A stretch of 64,000 nucleotides of DNA from an uncultured Prevotella sp. (GCA_900546345.1 URCI01000009.1:4286-68285), one strand, 5' to 3'; shown: positions 1 through 9,636, numbered from the stretch's first letter. Notes: generated from the sequence alone by a model not told the origin. Made by a program: numbers and translations.

Positions 1-176
1 GTTTTTCGTGTTCCGGGACTGCGTTTTGTTCCCATAAAATCTTGAGCTATGAAAAAGTTTCTTAAATAACATAGCCTATATTTCCAATTTAATATTATTT
101 ATTACCCTCGATTCTCTGCTCTTGATAGAAAATTGTACTTTTGCCATAAAAATGAACAGCATAAAAGCTTTATAAC
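1..176. other. upstream region of the Bat operon
   Basis: This AT-rich stretch has no credible gene. The only recognisable element is the promoter -7 box at 136-143. It may also carry the 3' end of an upstream transcript outside the window, but nothing supports a coding region here. Confidence 0.6.
136..143 (+). promoter_or_regulatory. promoter -7 box upstream of moxR
   Basis: TACTTTTG matches the Bacteroidetes TAnnTTTG -7 consensus and lies 33 nt before the MoxR start. No good TTG -33 box is found at the usual 19-21 nt spacing, so the call rests on the -7 element and its position ahead of a long co-oriented gene run. Confidence 0.5.
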
Positions 177-1172
177 ATGGCAGAATCCGTAGATATTAGA
201 GAATTGAACGTCAAAATTGAGCAGAACAGCGCGTTCGTCACCAATCTCGTGACAGGAATGAATCAGGTCATTGTCGGTCAGAAACATCTGATTGATGCCT
301 TGCTCATCTCGTTGCTCAGCGACGGCCACATCCTTTTGGAAGGTGTTCCGGGCTTGGCGAAGACACTCGCCATCAAGACCCTTTCCCAACTCGTGGATGC
401 AGACTTCAGCCGTATACAGTTTACCCCCGACTTGCTGCCCGCTGACGTGGTGGGCACCATGATCTATTCTCAGAAAGACGAGAATTTCCAGGTCAAGAAA
501 GGACCGGTCTTTGCCAACTTCGTATTGGCTGATGAGATCAACCGCGCACCCGCAAAAGTGCAGAGCGCTTTGCTCGAGGCCATGCAGGAGCACCAGGTGA
601 CCATCGGAGAAAAGACTTTCGCTCTGCCCAATCCTTTCCTCGTCATGGCCACTCAAAACCCTATCGAGCAGGAAGGAACCTATCAGCTGCCTGAGGCACA
701 GGTGGACCGCTTCATGCTCAAGGTTATCATCGACTATCCAACGCTCGAAGAAGAGAAAGACATAATACGCGAGAATCTGATGGGCAAGATGCCGGTTGTG
801 CGCCCCGTCACCACCGCACAGGAAATCCTCCAGGCTCGTGAGGTGGTGAACATGGTGTATATCGACGAGAAGATCGAGCAGTACATCGCTGACATCGTCT
901 TTGCCACACGTTATCCCGACCGCTACGGTATGCCGGAACTTAAGGATCTGATCACCTTCGGCGGCAGTCCGCGTGCCAGCATCAACCTTGCCAAGGCTGC
1001 CCGTGCCTACGCCTTCATCAAGCACCGCGGCTATGTGGTGCCGGAAGATGTGCGTGCTGTGGCTCACGACGTGCTGCGCCACCGCATCGGACTCAGCTAT
1101 GAGGCTGAGGCTGCCAACGTCTCCAGTGAGGAGATCGTCAGCAAGATTGTCAATAAGATCGAGGTGCCTTGA
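177..1172 (+). CDS. MoxR family AAA+ ATPase
   Basis: A 331-residue AAA_3 (MoxR) ATPase, full length for the family. Walker A is G56-VPGLAK-T63 with the MoxR-typical alanine before the lysine, Walker B carries D119-E120 (VLADEINRAP), and sensor 1 is ATQNP at 158-162. MoxR proteins act as chaperone-like ATPases working with von Willebrand A (VWA) domain proteins. Here the gene heads a run with a DUF58 protein and the Bat VWA proteins, which is the standard aerotolerance operon of Bacteroidetes. The client is inferred from context and not visible in the sequence. The start ATG lies 33 nt behind a TAnnTTTG box. Confidence 0.95.
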   Translation: MAESVDIRELNVKIEQNSAFVTNLVTGMNQVIVGQKHLIDALLISLLSDGHILLEGVPGLAKTLAIKTLSQLVDADFSRIQFTPDLLPADVVGTMIYSQKDENFQVKKGPVFANFVLADEINRAPAKVQSALLEAMQEHQVTIGEKTFALPNPFLVMATQNPIEQEGTYQLPEAQVDRFMLKVIIDYPTLEEEKDIIRENLMGKMPVVRPVTTAQEILQAREVVNMVYIDEKIEQYIADIVFATRYPDRYGMPELKDLITFGGSPRASINLAKAARAYAFIKHRGYVVPEDVRAVAHDVLRHRIGLSYEAEAANVSSEEIVSKIVNKIEVP

Positions 1173-1220
1173 TTGGCATCGCCGTCAACACCAGTTTCGA
1201 CATAAAAAGAAGGAGTCATC

Positions 1221-2090
1221 GTGGACACTAACGAGATACTACATCAAGTCAGGAAGATTGAGATCAAAGCCCGGGGATTGAGCCAGAACATCTTTGCGGG
1301 CCAGTACCACTCTGCCTTTAAAGGTAAGGGCATGGCCTTTTCTGAGGTGCGTGAATATCAGTTCGGGGATGATGTCAGAGACATCGACTGGAATGTGACC
1401 GCACGCTTCCATCGGCCTTATGTCAAGGTGTTTGAGGAAGAGCGTGAACTCACCGTGATGCTGCTCGTCGATGTGTCAGGATCGCTCGACTTCGGTACGA
1501 CACAGCAGATGAAACGGCAACTGGCCACTGAGATTGCGGCGACGATCGCCTTCTCGGCCATCGAGAACAACGACAAGATCGGCGTGATCTTCTTTTCCGA
1601 CCGTATTGAGAAATATATTCCGCCGAAGAATGGCCGCAAGCATATCTTGTATATCATCCGAGAGATGCTCGATTTCCATCCGAAAAGTACGCGCACGGAC
1701 ATTGGCATGGCTACTGCCTATCTCACACGCGTAATGAAGCGTCACTGCACCTCTTTTGTCATCAGTGACTTCTATGACAGAAAAGACTTCACCAAAGAGA
1801 TGGAGATCGCCAACCGCAAGCATGATGTCGTCGCCATACAGGTCTATGATCCTCGCGCCAAACAATTGCCCGACGTGGGGCTGCTCAAGGTGATGGATGC
1901 TGAAACCGGACACGAGATGTATATTGACACATCGAGCAAGAAACTCCGCCAGGCCCATACGCGCTACTGGATCGAGCGTGAGGACCGACTCAACAAGGTG
2001 TTTGCCAAGAGCCGCATCGACTGGACGGCCATTGCGACCAATGAGGATTTTACCAAGGCCCTGATGCTGTTGTTCAAGCGCAGAGCTTAG
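1221..2090 (+). CDS. DUF58 domain protein (VWA-like)
   Basis: A 289-residue DUF58 protein. The family signature FGDDVRDIDWN lies at 48-58, followed by a VWA-like fold with a metal-site motif D84-VSG-S88. No signal peptide or membrane segment is seen, so it should be cytoplasmic. The start is GTG, supported by an AGGAG at 1211-1215 placed five bases before it; no better ATG lies nearby. It sits 48 nt after moxR, the conserved partner order in Bacteroidetes. Its role with MoxR in assembling or activating membrane complexes is a family-level inference. Confidence 0.92.
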   Translation: MDTNEILHQVRKIEIKARGLSQNIFAGQYHSAFKGKGMAFSEVREYQFGDDVRDIDWNVTARFHRPYVKVFEEERELTVMLLVDVSGSLDFGTTQQMKRQLATEIAATIAFSAIENNDKIGVIFFSDRIEKYIPPKNGRKHILYIIREMLDFHPKSTRTDIGMATAYLTRVMKRHCTSFVISDFYDRKDFTKEMEIANRKHDVVAIQVYDPRAKQLPDVGLLKVMDAETGHEMYIDTSSKKLRQAHTRYWIEREDRLNKVFAKSRIDWTAIATNEDFTKALMLLFKRRA

Positions 2091-2158
2091 ACAACATGGT
2101 GATCAACGACGAATGTGCGGTATTTGAGATAAGATTAGAAGAGAAGTAGATTTAGGTT

Positions 2159-3241
2159 ATGACCAAAAAAATATGGCAATATGTTTTGACGTGCATGATG
2201 CTGTTGCTGTCACTCAACGCAGCATCGCAGGTCACCGTAGAGCAGAATGTGGACTCGGTGGGGATCCTCATCGGTGAACAAGCCCATTTGCAGCTCACTG
2301 TCACGATGCCTGCGGGTGCTACTGTCCAGTGGCCGGCATTGAAAGAACGGCAGTTGGTCGTCCCCGGCGTGGAAGTCGTGAAGGTGGCCGATGCTGATAC
2401 ATTGTCGAGCAGCAGTAAGGAACTCAAGGTGAGCAAGGTCTATACGATCACGTCATTTGACGAGCATCTCTATTCCATCCCTGCGCTGCCTGTCAAAGTC
2501 AATGGAAAGACCTATCAGGGTGGTATATCAGCTTTGAAGGTGATCACCATGAATGTTGATACGCTCCACCCCAACCAGTTCTTCCCACCCAAGGACGTGC
2601 AGGACAATCCCTTTTCTTGGGCTGAGTGGAGTCCTTATTTCTGGTTGTCACTGCTGGTGTTGCTGATCGTGGCAGTGATGGCTTATCTGTTCATCCGCCT
2701 TCGTAGTAATAAGCCGGTGATCACTCGCATCCGCATCGTCAAGCATGTGCCTGCCCATCAGCGCGCCCTTAATGCGATTAGCAAAATCAAGGAGGAGCAC
2801 CTCACTACCAGTGAGGATCAGAAGACCTATTACACTCAGCTGACTGACACGCTGAGGAAATATATCCAGGAACGCTTTGGCTTCAACGCATTGGAGATGA
2901 CTTCCAGCGAGATCATCGAACGCCTCAATGAGTCGGGCGACAGAAAGATGATCGACGAGCTCCGTGAACTGTTCACCACTGCCGACCTCGTGAAGTTTGC
3001 CAAATACTCTACGCTCATCAACGAAAACGATCTCAACCTGGTCAATGCCATCAACTTCATCGATGAGACCAAACAGGAAAATCAGCCCACGGAGGAACGG
3101 ATTGTACCACAACTCACCGAGGGCGACAAACGAACGCGACAAAACCGCATCACCATCAAGTCGCTGTTGTGGGCACTGGGCATCATCGCCGCAGCATGTC
3201 TGGTCTATGTCTGTTATCACGTGTGGCTGTTGCTGGGATGA
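2159..3241 (+). CDS. BatD-like membrane protein of the Bat operon
   Basis: A 360-residue protein with a signal peptide (about 1-24, ending NAASQ), a beta-rich extracytoplasmic domain of about 130 residues, a membrane segment around 160-181, a charged helical cytoplasmic region, and a second membrane segment around 336-358. It resembles the conserved unnamed protein between the DUF58 gene and batA in many Bacteroidales, whose N-terminal part is related to the BatD repeat. Function is unknown; position and topology suggest it belongs to the membrane Bat assembly. It lies 68 nt after the DUF58 gene and 23 nt before batA. Confidence 0.8.
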   Translation: MTKKIWQYVLTCMMLLLSLNAASQVTVEQNVDSVGILIGEQAHLQLTVTMPAGATVQWPALKERQLVVPGVEVVKVADADTLSSSSKELKVSKVYTITSFDEHLYSIPALPVKVNGKTYQGGISALKVITMNVDTLHPNQFFPPKDVQDNPFSWAEWSPYFWLSLLVLLIVAVMAYLFIRLRSNKPVITRIRIVKHVPAHQRALNAISKIKEEHLTTSEDQKTYYTQLTDTLRKYIQERFGFNALEMTSSEIIERLNESGDRKMIDELRELFTTADLVKFAKYSTLINENDLNLVNAINFIDETKQENQPTEERIVPQLTEGDKRTRQNRITIKSLLWALGIIAAACLVYVCYHVWLLLG

Positions 3242-3264
3242 GGTAAAATAAAAGATAGACGATC

Positions 3265-4263
3265 ATGGAATTTGCAGATAAACAATATTTCTTGCTGCTG
3301 TTGCTGCTCATCCCCTACATCTTGTGGTATTTCCTTTACCGCAAACGGGATGAGCCGACGCTGCGAATGGGCGACACCTACGCTTATCTGAATGCGCCGA
3401 AGAGCTGGCGGGTGCGACTCGTCAATGCGCCGATGCTGCTACGCTGTGTGGTGTTCACGCTCATCGTCTTCATTCTTGCCCGTCCCCAAACCCATAACTC
3501 TTGGGGACACAAGCAGGTGGAGGGCATCGACATCATGTTGGCTATGGATGTCTCTACCTCGATGTTGGCCGAAGACTTGAAACCTAACCGCATCGAGGCG
3601 GCTAAGGATGTGGCGGCAGAATTCATTTCCGGCCGACCCAACGACAATATCGGTCTGACCATCTTCGCCGGTGAGGCTTTCACACAATGCCCGATGACCA
3701 CAGACCATACGTCGCTGCTCAACCTGCTGCAAAGCGTGCGTACGGACATCGCGGCACGCGGACTTATCCAGGACGGTACCGCCTTGGGCATGGGACTGGC
3801 CAATGCCGTGTCAAGACTGAAAGACTCAAAGGCAAAAAGTAAGGTGGTGATCCTCCTGACGGACGGCAGTAACAACATGGGCGACATCTCCCCGTTGACC
3901 GCTGCACAGATTGCTAAGTCGATGGGAATAAGAGTCTATACCATCGGCGTGGGTACCAACAAGGTCGCTCCCTATCCGGTACAGGTCGCCGGAACCGTGC
4001 AGTATGTCAACATGCCGGTAGAGATCGATACCAAGACACTAAGTGATATCTCCGCCATCACGGACGGTAACTTCTATCGCGCCACGAACAACCGTCAGCT
4101 CAAACAGATCTATCACGACATCGATCAGTTGGAGAAGACCAAGATGAACGTGAAGAAGTATTCGCGTTATTACGAGGCCTATCAGCCATTCGCCGTTGCT
4201 GCGATCTTCTTCCTATTGCTGGAGATACTGTTGCGCAACACGGTTTTGCGACGCCTCCCTTAG
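3265..4263 (+). CDS. batA: BatA, VWA-domain aerotolerance protein
   Basis: A 332-residue membrane-anchored VWA protein. Hydrophobic segments lie at about 9-25 and 57-71, the VWA metal-site motif is D95-VST-S99, and a C-terminal membrane helix (around 304-322) closes the protein. The segment after the second helix reads ARPQTHNSWG, typical of BatA/BatB. Bat proteins were first linked to oxygen tolerance in Bacteroides fragilis; the molecular mechanism is not settled. It is followed by an unusually long 215-nt spacer before its paralogue batB. Confidence 0.93.
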   Translation: MEFADKQYFLLLLLLIPYILWYFLYRKRDEPTLRMGDTYAYLNAPKSWRVRLVNAPMLLRCVVFTLIVFILARPQTHNSWGHKQVEGIDIMLAMDVSTSMLAEDLKPNRIEAAKDVAAEFISGRPNDNIGLTIFAGEAFTQCPMTTDHTSLLNLLQSVRTDIAARGLIQDGTALGMGLANAVSRLKDSKAKSKVVILLTDGSNNMGDISPLTAAQIAKSMGIRVYTIGVGTNKVAPYPVQVAGTVQYVNMPVEIDTKTLSDISAITDGNFYRATNNRQLKQIYHDIDQLEKTKMNVKKYSRYYEAYQPFAVAAIFFLLLEILLRNTVLRRLP

Positions 4264-4478
4264 ACGCTTAGGCGCTCCATAGAATACGGCTGGCGTGGGA
4301 CAAGAAGTGATGAGATGACAAGCACCTATATTAGATGTGATCAGACACTTACGTGAGAGATGATCAAGCAGTTATATTAGAGACGATCACGTCCTATATA
4401 TATAATAAGGTGTAAGCGATTGAATGGAGTACAACTCAAGGCTTCGGCTGAAGAGGAATCAAGATAAACGAAAAGACA
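4264..4478. other. spacer between batA and batB with repeats
   Basis: A 215-nt gap inside an otherwise tight operon. It holds two related 17-mers, at 4327-4343 and 4373-4389 (14 of 17 identical, both starting TATATTAGA and ending GATCA), and a 22-bp sequence at 4393-4414 that recurs exactly before a SusD gene at 41500. No TAnnTTTG box and no terminator was recognised, so read-through from batA is likely. Confidence 0.6.
4393..4414 (+). repeat. 22-bp dispersed repeat, copy 1
   Basis: An exact 22-bp match to 41500-41521, of the form CCTATATATATAATAAGG followed by TGTA. It lies 64 nt before the batB start. A 16-bp part of it recurs in reverse orientation at 33877-33892. Confidence 0.8.
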
Positions 4479-5504
4479 ATGAGATTTGAAGATCCAACAT
4501 ATTTATGGCTACTGTGGCTGTTGCCCTTGCTGTTTCTGCTAAGGGTGGCCAGCCATTTCAAACAGAAGAAACGACTTCGCCAACTCGGTGATCCTGCACT
4601 GCTCAAACAGTTGATGCCGGATGTGTCGAAGGTGAGAAGGACGGTGAAATTCTGGTTGATGATGGGCGCTTTGGCTATGCTCATCCTGGTATTAGCCCGT
4701 CCTCAAATGGGCACGCACGTCTCCCATGACAAGCGGCAGGGTATCGAGGCCATCATTTGCATGGATATCTCCAACTCAATGCTCGCTGAAGATGTCGTAC
4801 CGAGCCGTTTGGAAAAGAGCAAGATGCTTGTCGAGAACATGATAGACCACTTCAGCAATGACAAGGTAGGACTGGTCGTCTTCGCTGGCGACGCCTTCGT
4901 GCAACTGCCAATCACGGCTGACTATGTTTCGGCAAAGATGTTTCTCTCGGACATCAATCCCTCGCTCATCGCCACACAAGGTACAGACATTGGTCACGCC
5001 ATACAGTTGGCGATGCACAGCTTCACGCAAGCCGAGAACATCGGACGGGCAATCATCGTCATCACCGACGGCGAGGATCACGAGGGCGGGGCCGAGGAGG
5101 CTGCTGCCGAAGCCCGGAAGAAAGGCATCAACGTGTTTATCCTTGGAGTTGGTGACCCACACGGCGCACCGATACCAACGGGCAATGGCTATATGAAAGA
5201 CGCGTCGGGACAGACTGTGATGAGTGCGCTCAACGAGCAAATGTGCCGGAAAATCGCACAAGCCGGAAGCGGGATGTACATCCATGTCAATAACACCTCT
5301 GATGCACAAAACGAGTTAAACAACGATCTCGTGAAATTGCAACAGGGAACGACCGATGCCGTGGTGTACAGCGACTACAACGAGCAGTTCCAAGCTTTCG
5401 CTATTATCGCCCTGATCCTTCTTGTTTTGGATGTCTGTCTCATGGAGACCAGGAATCCATTGCTTAGAAAGGTGACGATCTTCAAGAATAAAGGAAAGAA
5501 ATAA
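4479..5504 (+). CDS. batB: BatB, VWA-domain aerotolerance protein
   Basis: A 341-residue paralogue of BatA: N-terminal hydrophobic segments (about 8-22 and 57-73), the ARPQMG linker, a VWA domain with metal-site motif D96-ISN-S100, and a C-terminal membrane helix near 306-323. The VWA domain should face the periplasm between the second and last helix. It ends six bases before batC, so translation of the two is probably coupled. The upstream spacer is long and repeat-bearing, which leaves room for internal control of the batB-E half of the operon. Confidence 0.93.
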   Translation: MRFEDPTYLWLLWLLPLLFLLRVASHFKQKKRLRQLGDPALLKQLMPDVSKVRRTVKFWLMMGALAMLILVLARPQMGTHVSHDKRQGIEAIICMDISNSMLAEDVVPSRLEKSKMLVENMIDHFSNDKVGLVVFAGDAFVQLPITADYVSAKMFLSDINPSLIATQGTDIGHAIQLAMHSFTQAENIGRAIIVITDGEDHEGGAEEAAAEARKKGINVFILGVGDPHGAPIPTGNGYMKDASGQTVMSALNEQMCRKIAQAGSGMYIHVNNTSDAQNELNNDLVKLQQGTTDAVVYSDYNEQFQAFAIIALILLVLDVCLMETRNPLLRKVTIFKNKGKK

Positions 5505-5509
5505 CAACA

Positions 5510-6205
5510 ATGGTTATACGTAGATATATACTTTTTATTGTGCTCATATTGGCAGGAATCTCGCAGGTGCATGCGCAGGCCGACCGGCAGTTCATCCGTA
5601 ATGGCAATCGGCTCTACCGGCAGCAAAACTATGCCAAGGCTGAGACGGAATACCGTAAAGCCCTTAGCAGAAACCAGCGCAACACGCAGGCAATGTACAA
5701 TCTCGGTTGTGCGTTGATGATGCAACAGAAGGATTCTGCCGCCATCGTACAATTGCAGAATGCAGGGCGCAGTGAGCAGGCACCAAAACGCAAGTCGATG
5801 GCTTATCACAATATCGGTGTGATCTGCCAGAAACATCAAATGTATGGAGAGGCCATCGAAGCCTACAAAGAGAGTCTGCGCAACAATCCCGGCGACAACG
5901 AGACCCGCTATAACCTCGCCCTTTGCCAGCGACTCCTCAAGAAACAAAAGCAAAACGGAGGAAAAAACAAGCAGAACAATAAAAACAAAAAGCAGCAACA
6001 GAAGCAACAGCAAAAGCAGCAAAACAATAATAAGAATCAACAGAATCAGAACAAGCAACAGCAGCAACAGCCAAAGGAGCAGATGAGCAAGGACAATGCT
6101 CAGCAGTTGCTCAACTACGCCATCCAACAGGAAAAAGCGACGCAGGAAAGGTTGAAGCGTCATGAACAGCAGCCGCAACGAAGAAGATTGCAGCAAAACT
6201 GGTAG
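5510..6205 (+). CDS. batC: BatC, TPR protein with Q/K/N-rich tail
   Basis: A 231-residue protein with a signal peptide (about 1-23, ending VHAQA), tetratricopeptide repeats over about 24-150, and a strongly low-complexity tail (about 148-190) made of Gln, Lys and Asn. The helices suit protein-protein contacts on the periplasmic side. BatC proteins in Bacteroidetes commonly combine TPRs with such tails. The tail is encoded by an A-rich CAR/AAR/AAY tract at about 5940-6080 that is prone to length variation. Located directly after batB. Confidence 0.9.
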   Translation: MVIRRYILFIVLILAGISQVHAQADRQFIRNGNRLYRQQNYAKAETEYRKALSRNQRNTQAMYNLGCALMMQQKDSAAIVQLQNAGRSEQAPKRKSMAYHNIGVICQKHQMYGEAIEAYKESLRNNPGDNETRYNLALCQRLLKKQKQNGGKNKQNNKNKKQQQKQQQKQQNNNKNQQNQNKQQQQQPKEQMSKDNAQQLLNYAIQQEKATQERLKRHEQQPQRRRLQQNW

Positions 6206-6240
6206 AAAATGTGTTATAGAAATCTGGTAAGTTACTTGAA

Positions 6241-8082
6241 ATGATGACGCGACGAATTATTCACATAGTTATATTCACCTTGGTGCTGACTGCCGTAGCA
6301 TTGGCATCTCAGGCTCAGATCTCAGTCTCGGTTCCCTCCCGTGTCGAAGCAGGAGAGAACTTCCGACTGTCCTATACCATCAACACCCAGGATGTGGATG
6401 AGTTCCGTGCGGGAAATATTCCCGGCGGACTGGAGCTTATTGCCGGTCCTTACACCTCGCAGCAGTCGAGTTACCGTGTGGTGAACGGCCATACCAGCAG
6501 CTCGTCATCCATCACGTTTACGTATACACTCTATGCAGCTAAGGACGGATCGTTTACCATTCCTCCCGCACGTGCTCGTGTCAATGGTAGAATGGTGGCC
6601 TCACGTGCCGCTAAAGTGGTCGTCAGCGGCAGGGCACGCAACACAGGCGGTGCCCCAAACATGCACAATGAAGACAACAATCAGGAGCCGAAAATGGCTT
6701 CCGCAGGCAGCAGGATCACTGCCAACGACTTGTTTATCAAGGTGACAGCCAACAAACGGCGCGTGCACGAGCAGGAACCAATCTTGCTTACTTACAAGGT
6801 CTACTCATTGGTGGATCTCACACAGCTCGAGGGCAAGATGCCGGATCTGACCGGTTTTCATTCCCAGGAAGTACCGTTGCCCCAGCAAAAGAGTTTCCAT
6901 CTTGAACGTGTCAACGGCAGGCCTTATCGTGCTGTGACATGGAGCCAGTATGTCATGTACCCGCAGATGACAGGTAAACTACAGATTCCGAGCATCACCT
7001 TCAAGGGCATTGTGGTGCAGCAAAACCGCTCCGTTGACCCCTTTGAGGCATTTCTCAATGGAGGATCCGGCTATGTTGAGGTGCATCGTAATATTGTTGC
7101 ACCGGGACTTACCGTGCAGGTTGACCCGTTACCAGCCAAGCCCGCTGGTTTCTCCGGCGGCGTGGGCAAGTTCAATATCTCTGCTCAGCTGTCCAAGAAA
7201 GAGGTGAAGGCTGGTGACCCCGTCACGCTCAGGATTGTCGTAGGAGGTAATGGCAACCTCAAGCTCATCAAGCAGCCAGAGGTCAATTTCCCGAAAGACT
7301 TCGACAAGTATGACCCGAAGGTAACTGACAAGACCAAGCTGACATCCACAGGCGTGGGTGGCAACATGATCTATGACTTCCTCTTTGTACCGCGTAACCA
7401 GGGGACTTATACCATCCCGGCCGTGTCGTTTATCTACTACGATACGGATCTGAATGCCTACAGGACCATTAAGACACAGCCCTTCAAACTGACGGTTGAC
7501 AAAGGCGATGGCAGCAGCAGTTCGTCAGACTACGATGCACAGAAGGTCAACGACATTCACGACATCATGCTCGGCAAGTGTGAGCAGCGGCAGATGGGCA
7601 ATTACTTCTTTGGCTCTACGTTGTGGTGGATCTCTCTGCTATTGCCTCTGATAGCCTTCATCGTACTGCTCGTCATCTTCCGCAAACGTGCACTGGATCA
7701 TGCCGATGAGGTGAAGATGCGTGGTAAGAAAGCCAACAAGATCGCCCGCAAGCGTCTGAAGAAAGCCAGCAAGCTCATGTTCCAAGGCAAGGGCGCAGCT
7801 TTCTACGATGAGGTGCTTCGTGCGCTGTGGGGTTATGTGAGCTATAAACTCAACATCGCCGTGGAACAGCTCAACCGCGACAACATCACAGAGAGACTGC
7901 AAGAACACCAGGTCGATGAGGACACCGTAGGCAAGTTCATCTCAGCACTTGATACTTGCGAGTATGAGCGCTACGCCCCTGGTGATGTCTCAGGCAATAT
8001 GGAGAAGACCTTCAACAGTGCGATGACCGCCATCGAAGAGATCGAAGAAGCCATGAAACGCCAACCGAGGCGCAAGGCGTAA
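6241..8082 (+). CDS. batD: BatD, large periplasmic protein with one membrane anchor
   Basis: A 613-residue BatD family protein. It has a signal peptide (about 1-26, ending SQAQ), a long beta-rich periplasmic region with two or more immunoglobulin-like BatD modules, a membrane segment at about 460-479, and a basic cytoplasmic tail ending KRQPRRKA. Length and architecture match BatD of Bacteroidales. The start is the first of two tandem ATG codons; either is possible. It follows batC by 35 nt. BatD is thought to hold the Bat complex together, an inference from operon conservation. Confidence 0.92.
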   Translation: MMTRRIIHIVIFTLVLTAVALASQAQISVSVPSRVEAGENFRLSYTINTQDVDEFRAGNIPGGLELIAGPYTSQQSSYRVVNGHTSSSSSITFTYTLYAAKDGSFTIPPARARVNGRMVASRAAKVVVSGRARNTGGAPNMHNEDNNQEPKMASAGSRITANDLFIKVTANKRRVHEQEPILLTYKVYSLVDLTQLEGKMPDLTGFHSQEVPLPQQKSFHLERVNGRPYRAVTWSQYVMYPQMTGKLQIPSITFKGIVVQQNRSVDPFEAFLNGGSGYVEVHRNIVAPGLTVQVDPLPAKPAGFSGGVGKFNISAQLSKKEVKAGDPVTLRIVVGGNGNLKLIKQPEVNFPKDFDKYDPKVTDKTKLTSTGVGGNMIYDFLFVPRNQGTYTIPAVSFIYYDTDLNAYRTIKTQPFKLTVDKGDGSSSSSDYDAQKVNDIHDIMLGKCEQRQMGNYFFGSTLWWISLLLPLIAFIVLLVIFRKRALDHADEVKMRGKKANKIARKRLKKASKLMFQGKGAAFYDEVLRALWGYVSYKLNIAVEQLNRDNITERLQEHQVDEDTVGKFISALDTCEYERYAPGDVSGNMEKTFNSAMTAIEEIEEAMKRQPRRKA

Positions 8083-8136
8083 GTGATAATCAGAAGAATG
8101 TAGTTATTGAAAGAAAACATTTTGAAAGTGATCACG

Positions 8137-8913
8137 ATGAAGAATCATATCTCAATCATAGCAAACAGTGTCTGCCGCCTGCTCCTGATCGTAGTGGGTT
8201 TGTTGACGACCACACTGTCCTCGGCCATCACCAAGGACAACGCTGATACAGCCTACAAACAAGGCAAATACCAGCAGGCCATCATCGACTATCAGGAATT
8301 GCTCCGGGGAGGAGTCTCGGCAGAACTGTATTACAACTTGGGCAACGCTTATTATCGCAGTGACAACATTGCTCAGGCGATCTTAGCCTATGAGCGTGCC
8401 GCCCAACTCTCACCGGGCAATAGCGACATCCGCTTCAATCTGCAGTTCGCTCGCGCCAAGACAATCGACAAGATCGTGCCTGACAATGAGATGTTTTTTG
8501 TGACCTGGTACAAGCGCCTCGTCAATTTCACGAGTGTCGACAACTGGGCGCGTACGGGCATCGTTGCCATCGTGCTGGCTCTGCTGCTCATGCTCGCTTA
8601 TCTCTTTGGCCCCCGTTTGATGGTTCGCAAGGTAGGCTTCTACGGCAGTGGTGCTGCACTGTTGCTGTTTGTGTTCACTACTTTCTTTGCCTGGCAACAG
8701 AAACGAAACTTAGAGCAGCATTGTTGCGCCATCATCATGACGCCTTCTGTGACCATCAAGAAGACCCCCGTTGCCAACGGCACGGATGCTTTCGTGCTTC
8801 ACGAAGGCACAAAGGTAGAGATCACCGACAAGAGTATGAAAGCCTGGTACGGCATTGAGGTCGGTGACGGACGTGAGGGCTGGATACCAGCCTCGCAAGT
8901 AGAGATCATTTAA
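8137..8913 (+). CDS. batE: BatE, TPR and SH3 domain protein
   Basis: A protein of 258 residues when started at the ATG at 8137; an in-frame TTG at 8107 would add ten residues but is the poorer start. It has an N-terminal hydrophobic signal segment, TPR repeats over about 30-110, two membrane segments in the middle (around IVAIVLALLLMLAYLFG and AALLLFVFTTFFAW), and a bacterial SH3 domain at the end (about 200-258). This TPR-membrane-SH3 order is the usual BatE layout. It closes the Bat gene set and is 15 nt from the PAP2 gene. Confidence 0.9.
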   Translation: MKNHISIIANSVCRLLLIVVGLLTTTLSSAITKDNADTAYKQGKYQQAIIDYQELLRGGVSAELYYNLGNAYYRSDNIAQAILAYERAAQLSPGNSDIRFNLQFARAKTIDKIVPDNEMFFVTWYKRLVNFTSVDNWARTGIVAIVLALLLMLAYLFGPRLMVRKVGFYGSGAALLLFVFTTFFAWQQKRNLEQHCCAIIMTPSVTIKKTPVANGTDAFVLHEGTKVEITDKSMKAWYGIEVGDGREGWIPASQVEII

Positions 8914-8928
8914 TCATTGTCGGCAATC

Positions 8929-9636
8929 ATGGCGTTGGATGGACTGATAGCTTTCGATCAGCATTTGCTGGTGATGCTCAATGGCAGTAATTCCATGTTT
9001 TGGGATCACTTGATGCTCTTGCTCACCAATGGAGTGACATGGATTCCATTGCTGGTCACTTTGTTCTTTCTTGTGATGAAGAATAACGAGACGATGGTAC
9101 AGATCGGTCTCGTGGTGGGTTGTGTGTTGCTGGGTGTCTTCCTTTCCGGAGGCATCAACGACCTGCTCATCAAGCCGTTGGTGGGGCGGTTGCGTCCCTG
9201 TGATGATCCTTTGCTGAAATACAGTGTCGATGTCGTCGACAACTATCGTGCATCGGGCTTTAGTTTCTTTTCGAGTCATGCTGCCAACACCATGGCCATA
9301 GCCGTGTTCATGATGTGGCTGGTGCGCAGTCGATTATTGAGTATCACGCTTTTCTGCTGGTCGCTTCTCAATGGCTGCACCCGTGTGTACCTTGCACAGC
9401 ACTTCCCACTGGATGTGTTGGTCGGTTGGCTGTGGGGTGCCGTCATGGGCAGTGTGGCCTATCTCATTTTCTATAAACTATATAATAAGGTGAGTCCGCC
9501 CATCAACTACATCTCCTCGCAATATACCACAACGGGTTACAGCAGTGTCGACATCCATAATGTCATGCTCGTGCTGGTGCTCACGATCAGTGTGGTAATC
9601 ATCGGCGTGCTGTTATCGATGTCGGGTACTTATTAA
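8929..9636 (+). CDS. PAP2 family membrane phosphatase
   Basis: A 235-residue integral membrane protein with the three phosphatase motifs of the PAP2 family: K82-PLVGRL-R89P90, FSSHA around 114-118 (H117 is the catalytic acid), and R152-VYLAQ-H158-FPL-D162 (H158 the nucleophile). Substrates in this family are lipid phosphates such as undecaprenyl pyrophosphate or lipid A phosphates; which one cannot be told here. It carries an extra C-terminal membrane segment after about residue 205. I take the ATG at 8929 rather than the in-frame TTG at 8917. Likely co-transcribed with the Bat genes by spacing. Confidence 0.9.
   Translation: MALDGLIAFDQHLLVMLNGSNSMFWDHLMLLLTNGVTWIPLLVTLFFLVMKNNETMVQIGLVVGCVLLGVFLSGGINDLLIKPLVGRLRPCDDPLLKYSVDVVDNYRASGFSFFSSHAANTMAIAVFMMWLVRSRLLSITLFCWSLLNGCTRVYLAQHFPLDVLVGWLWGAVMGSVAYLIFYKLYNKVSPPINYISSQYTTTGYSSVDIHNVMLVLVLTISVVIIGVLLSMSGTY

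Noticed and set aside
8107..8136. TTG start adding ten residues to BatE
   Set aside because: The ATG at 8137 gives the normal N-terminus with a signal segment.
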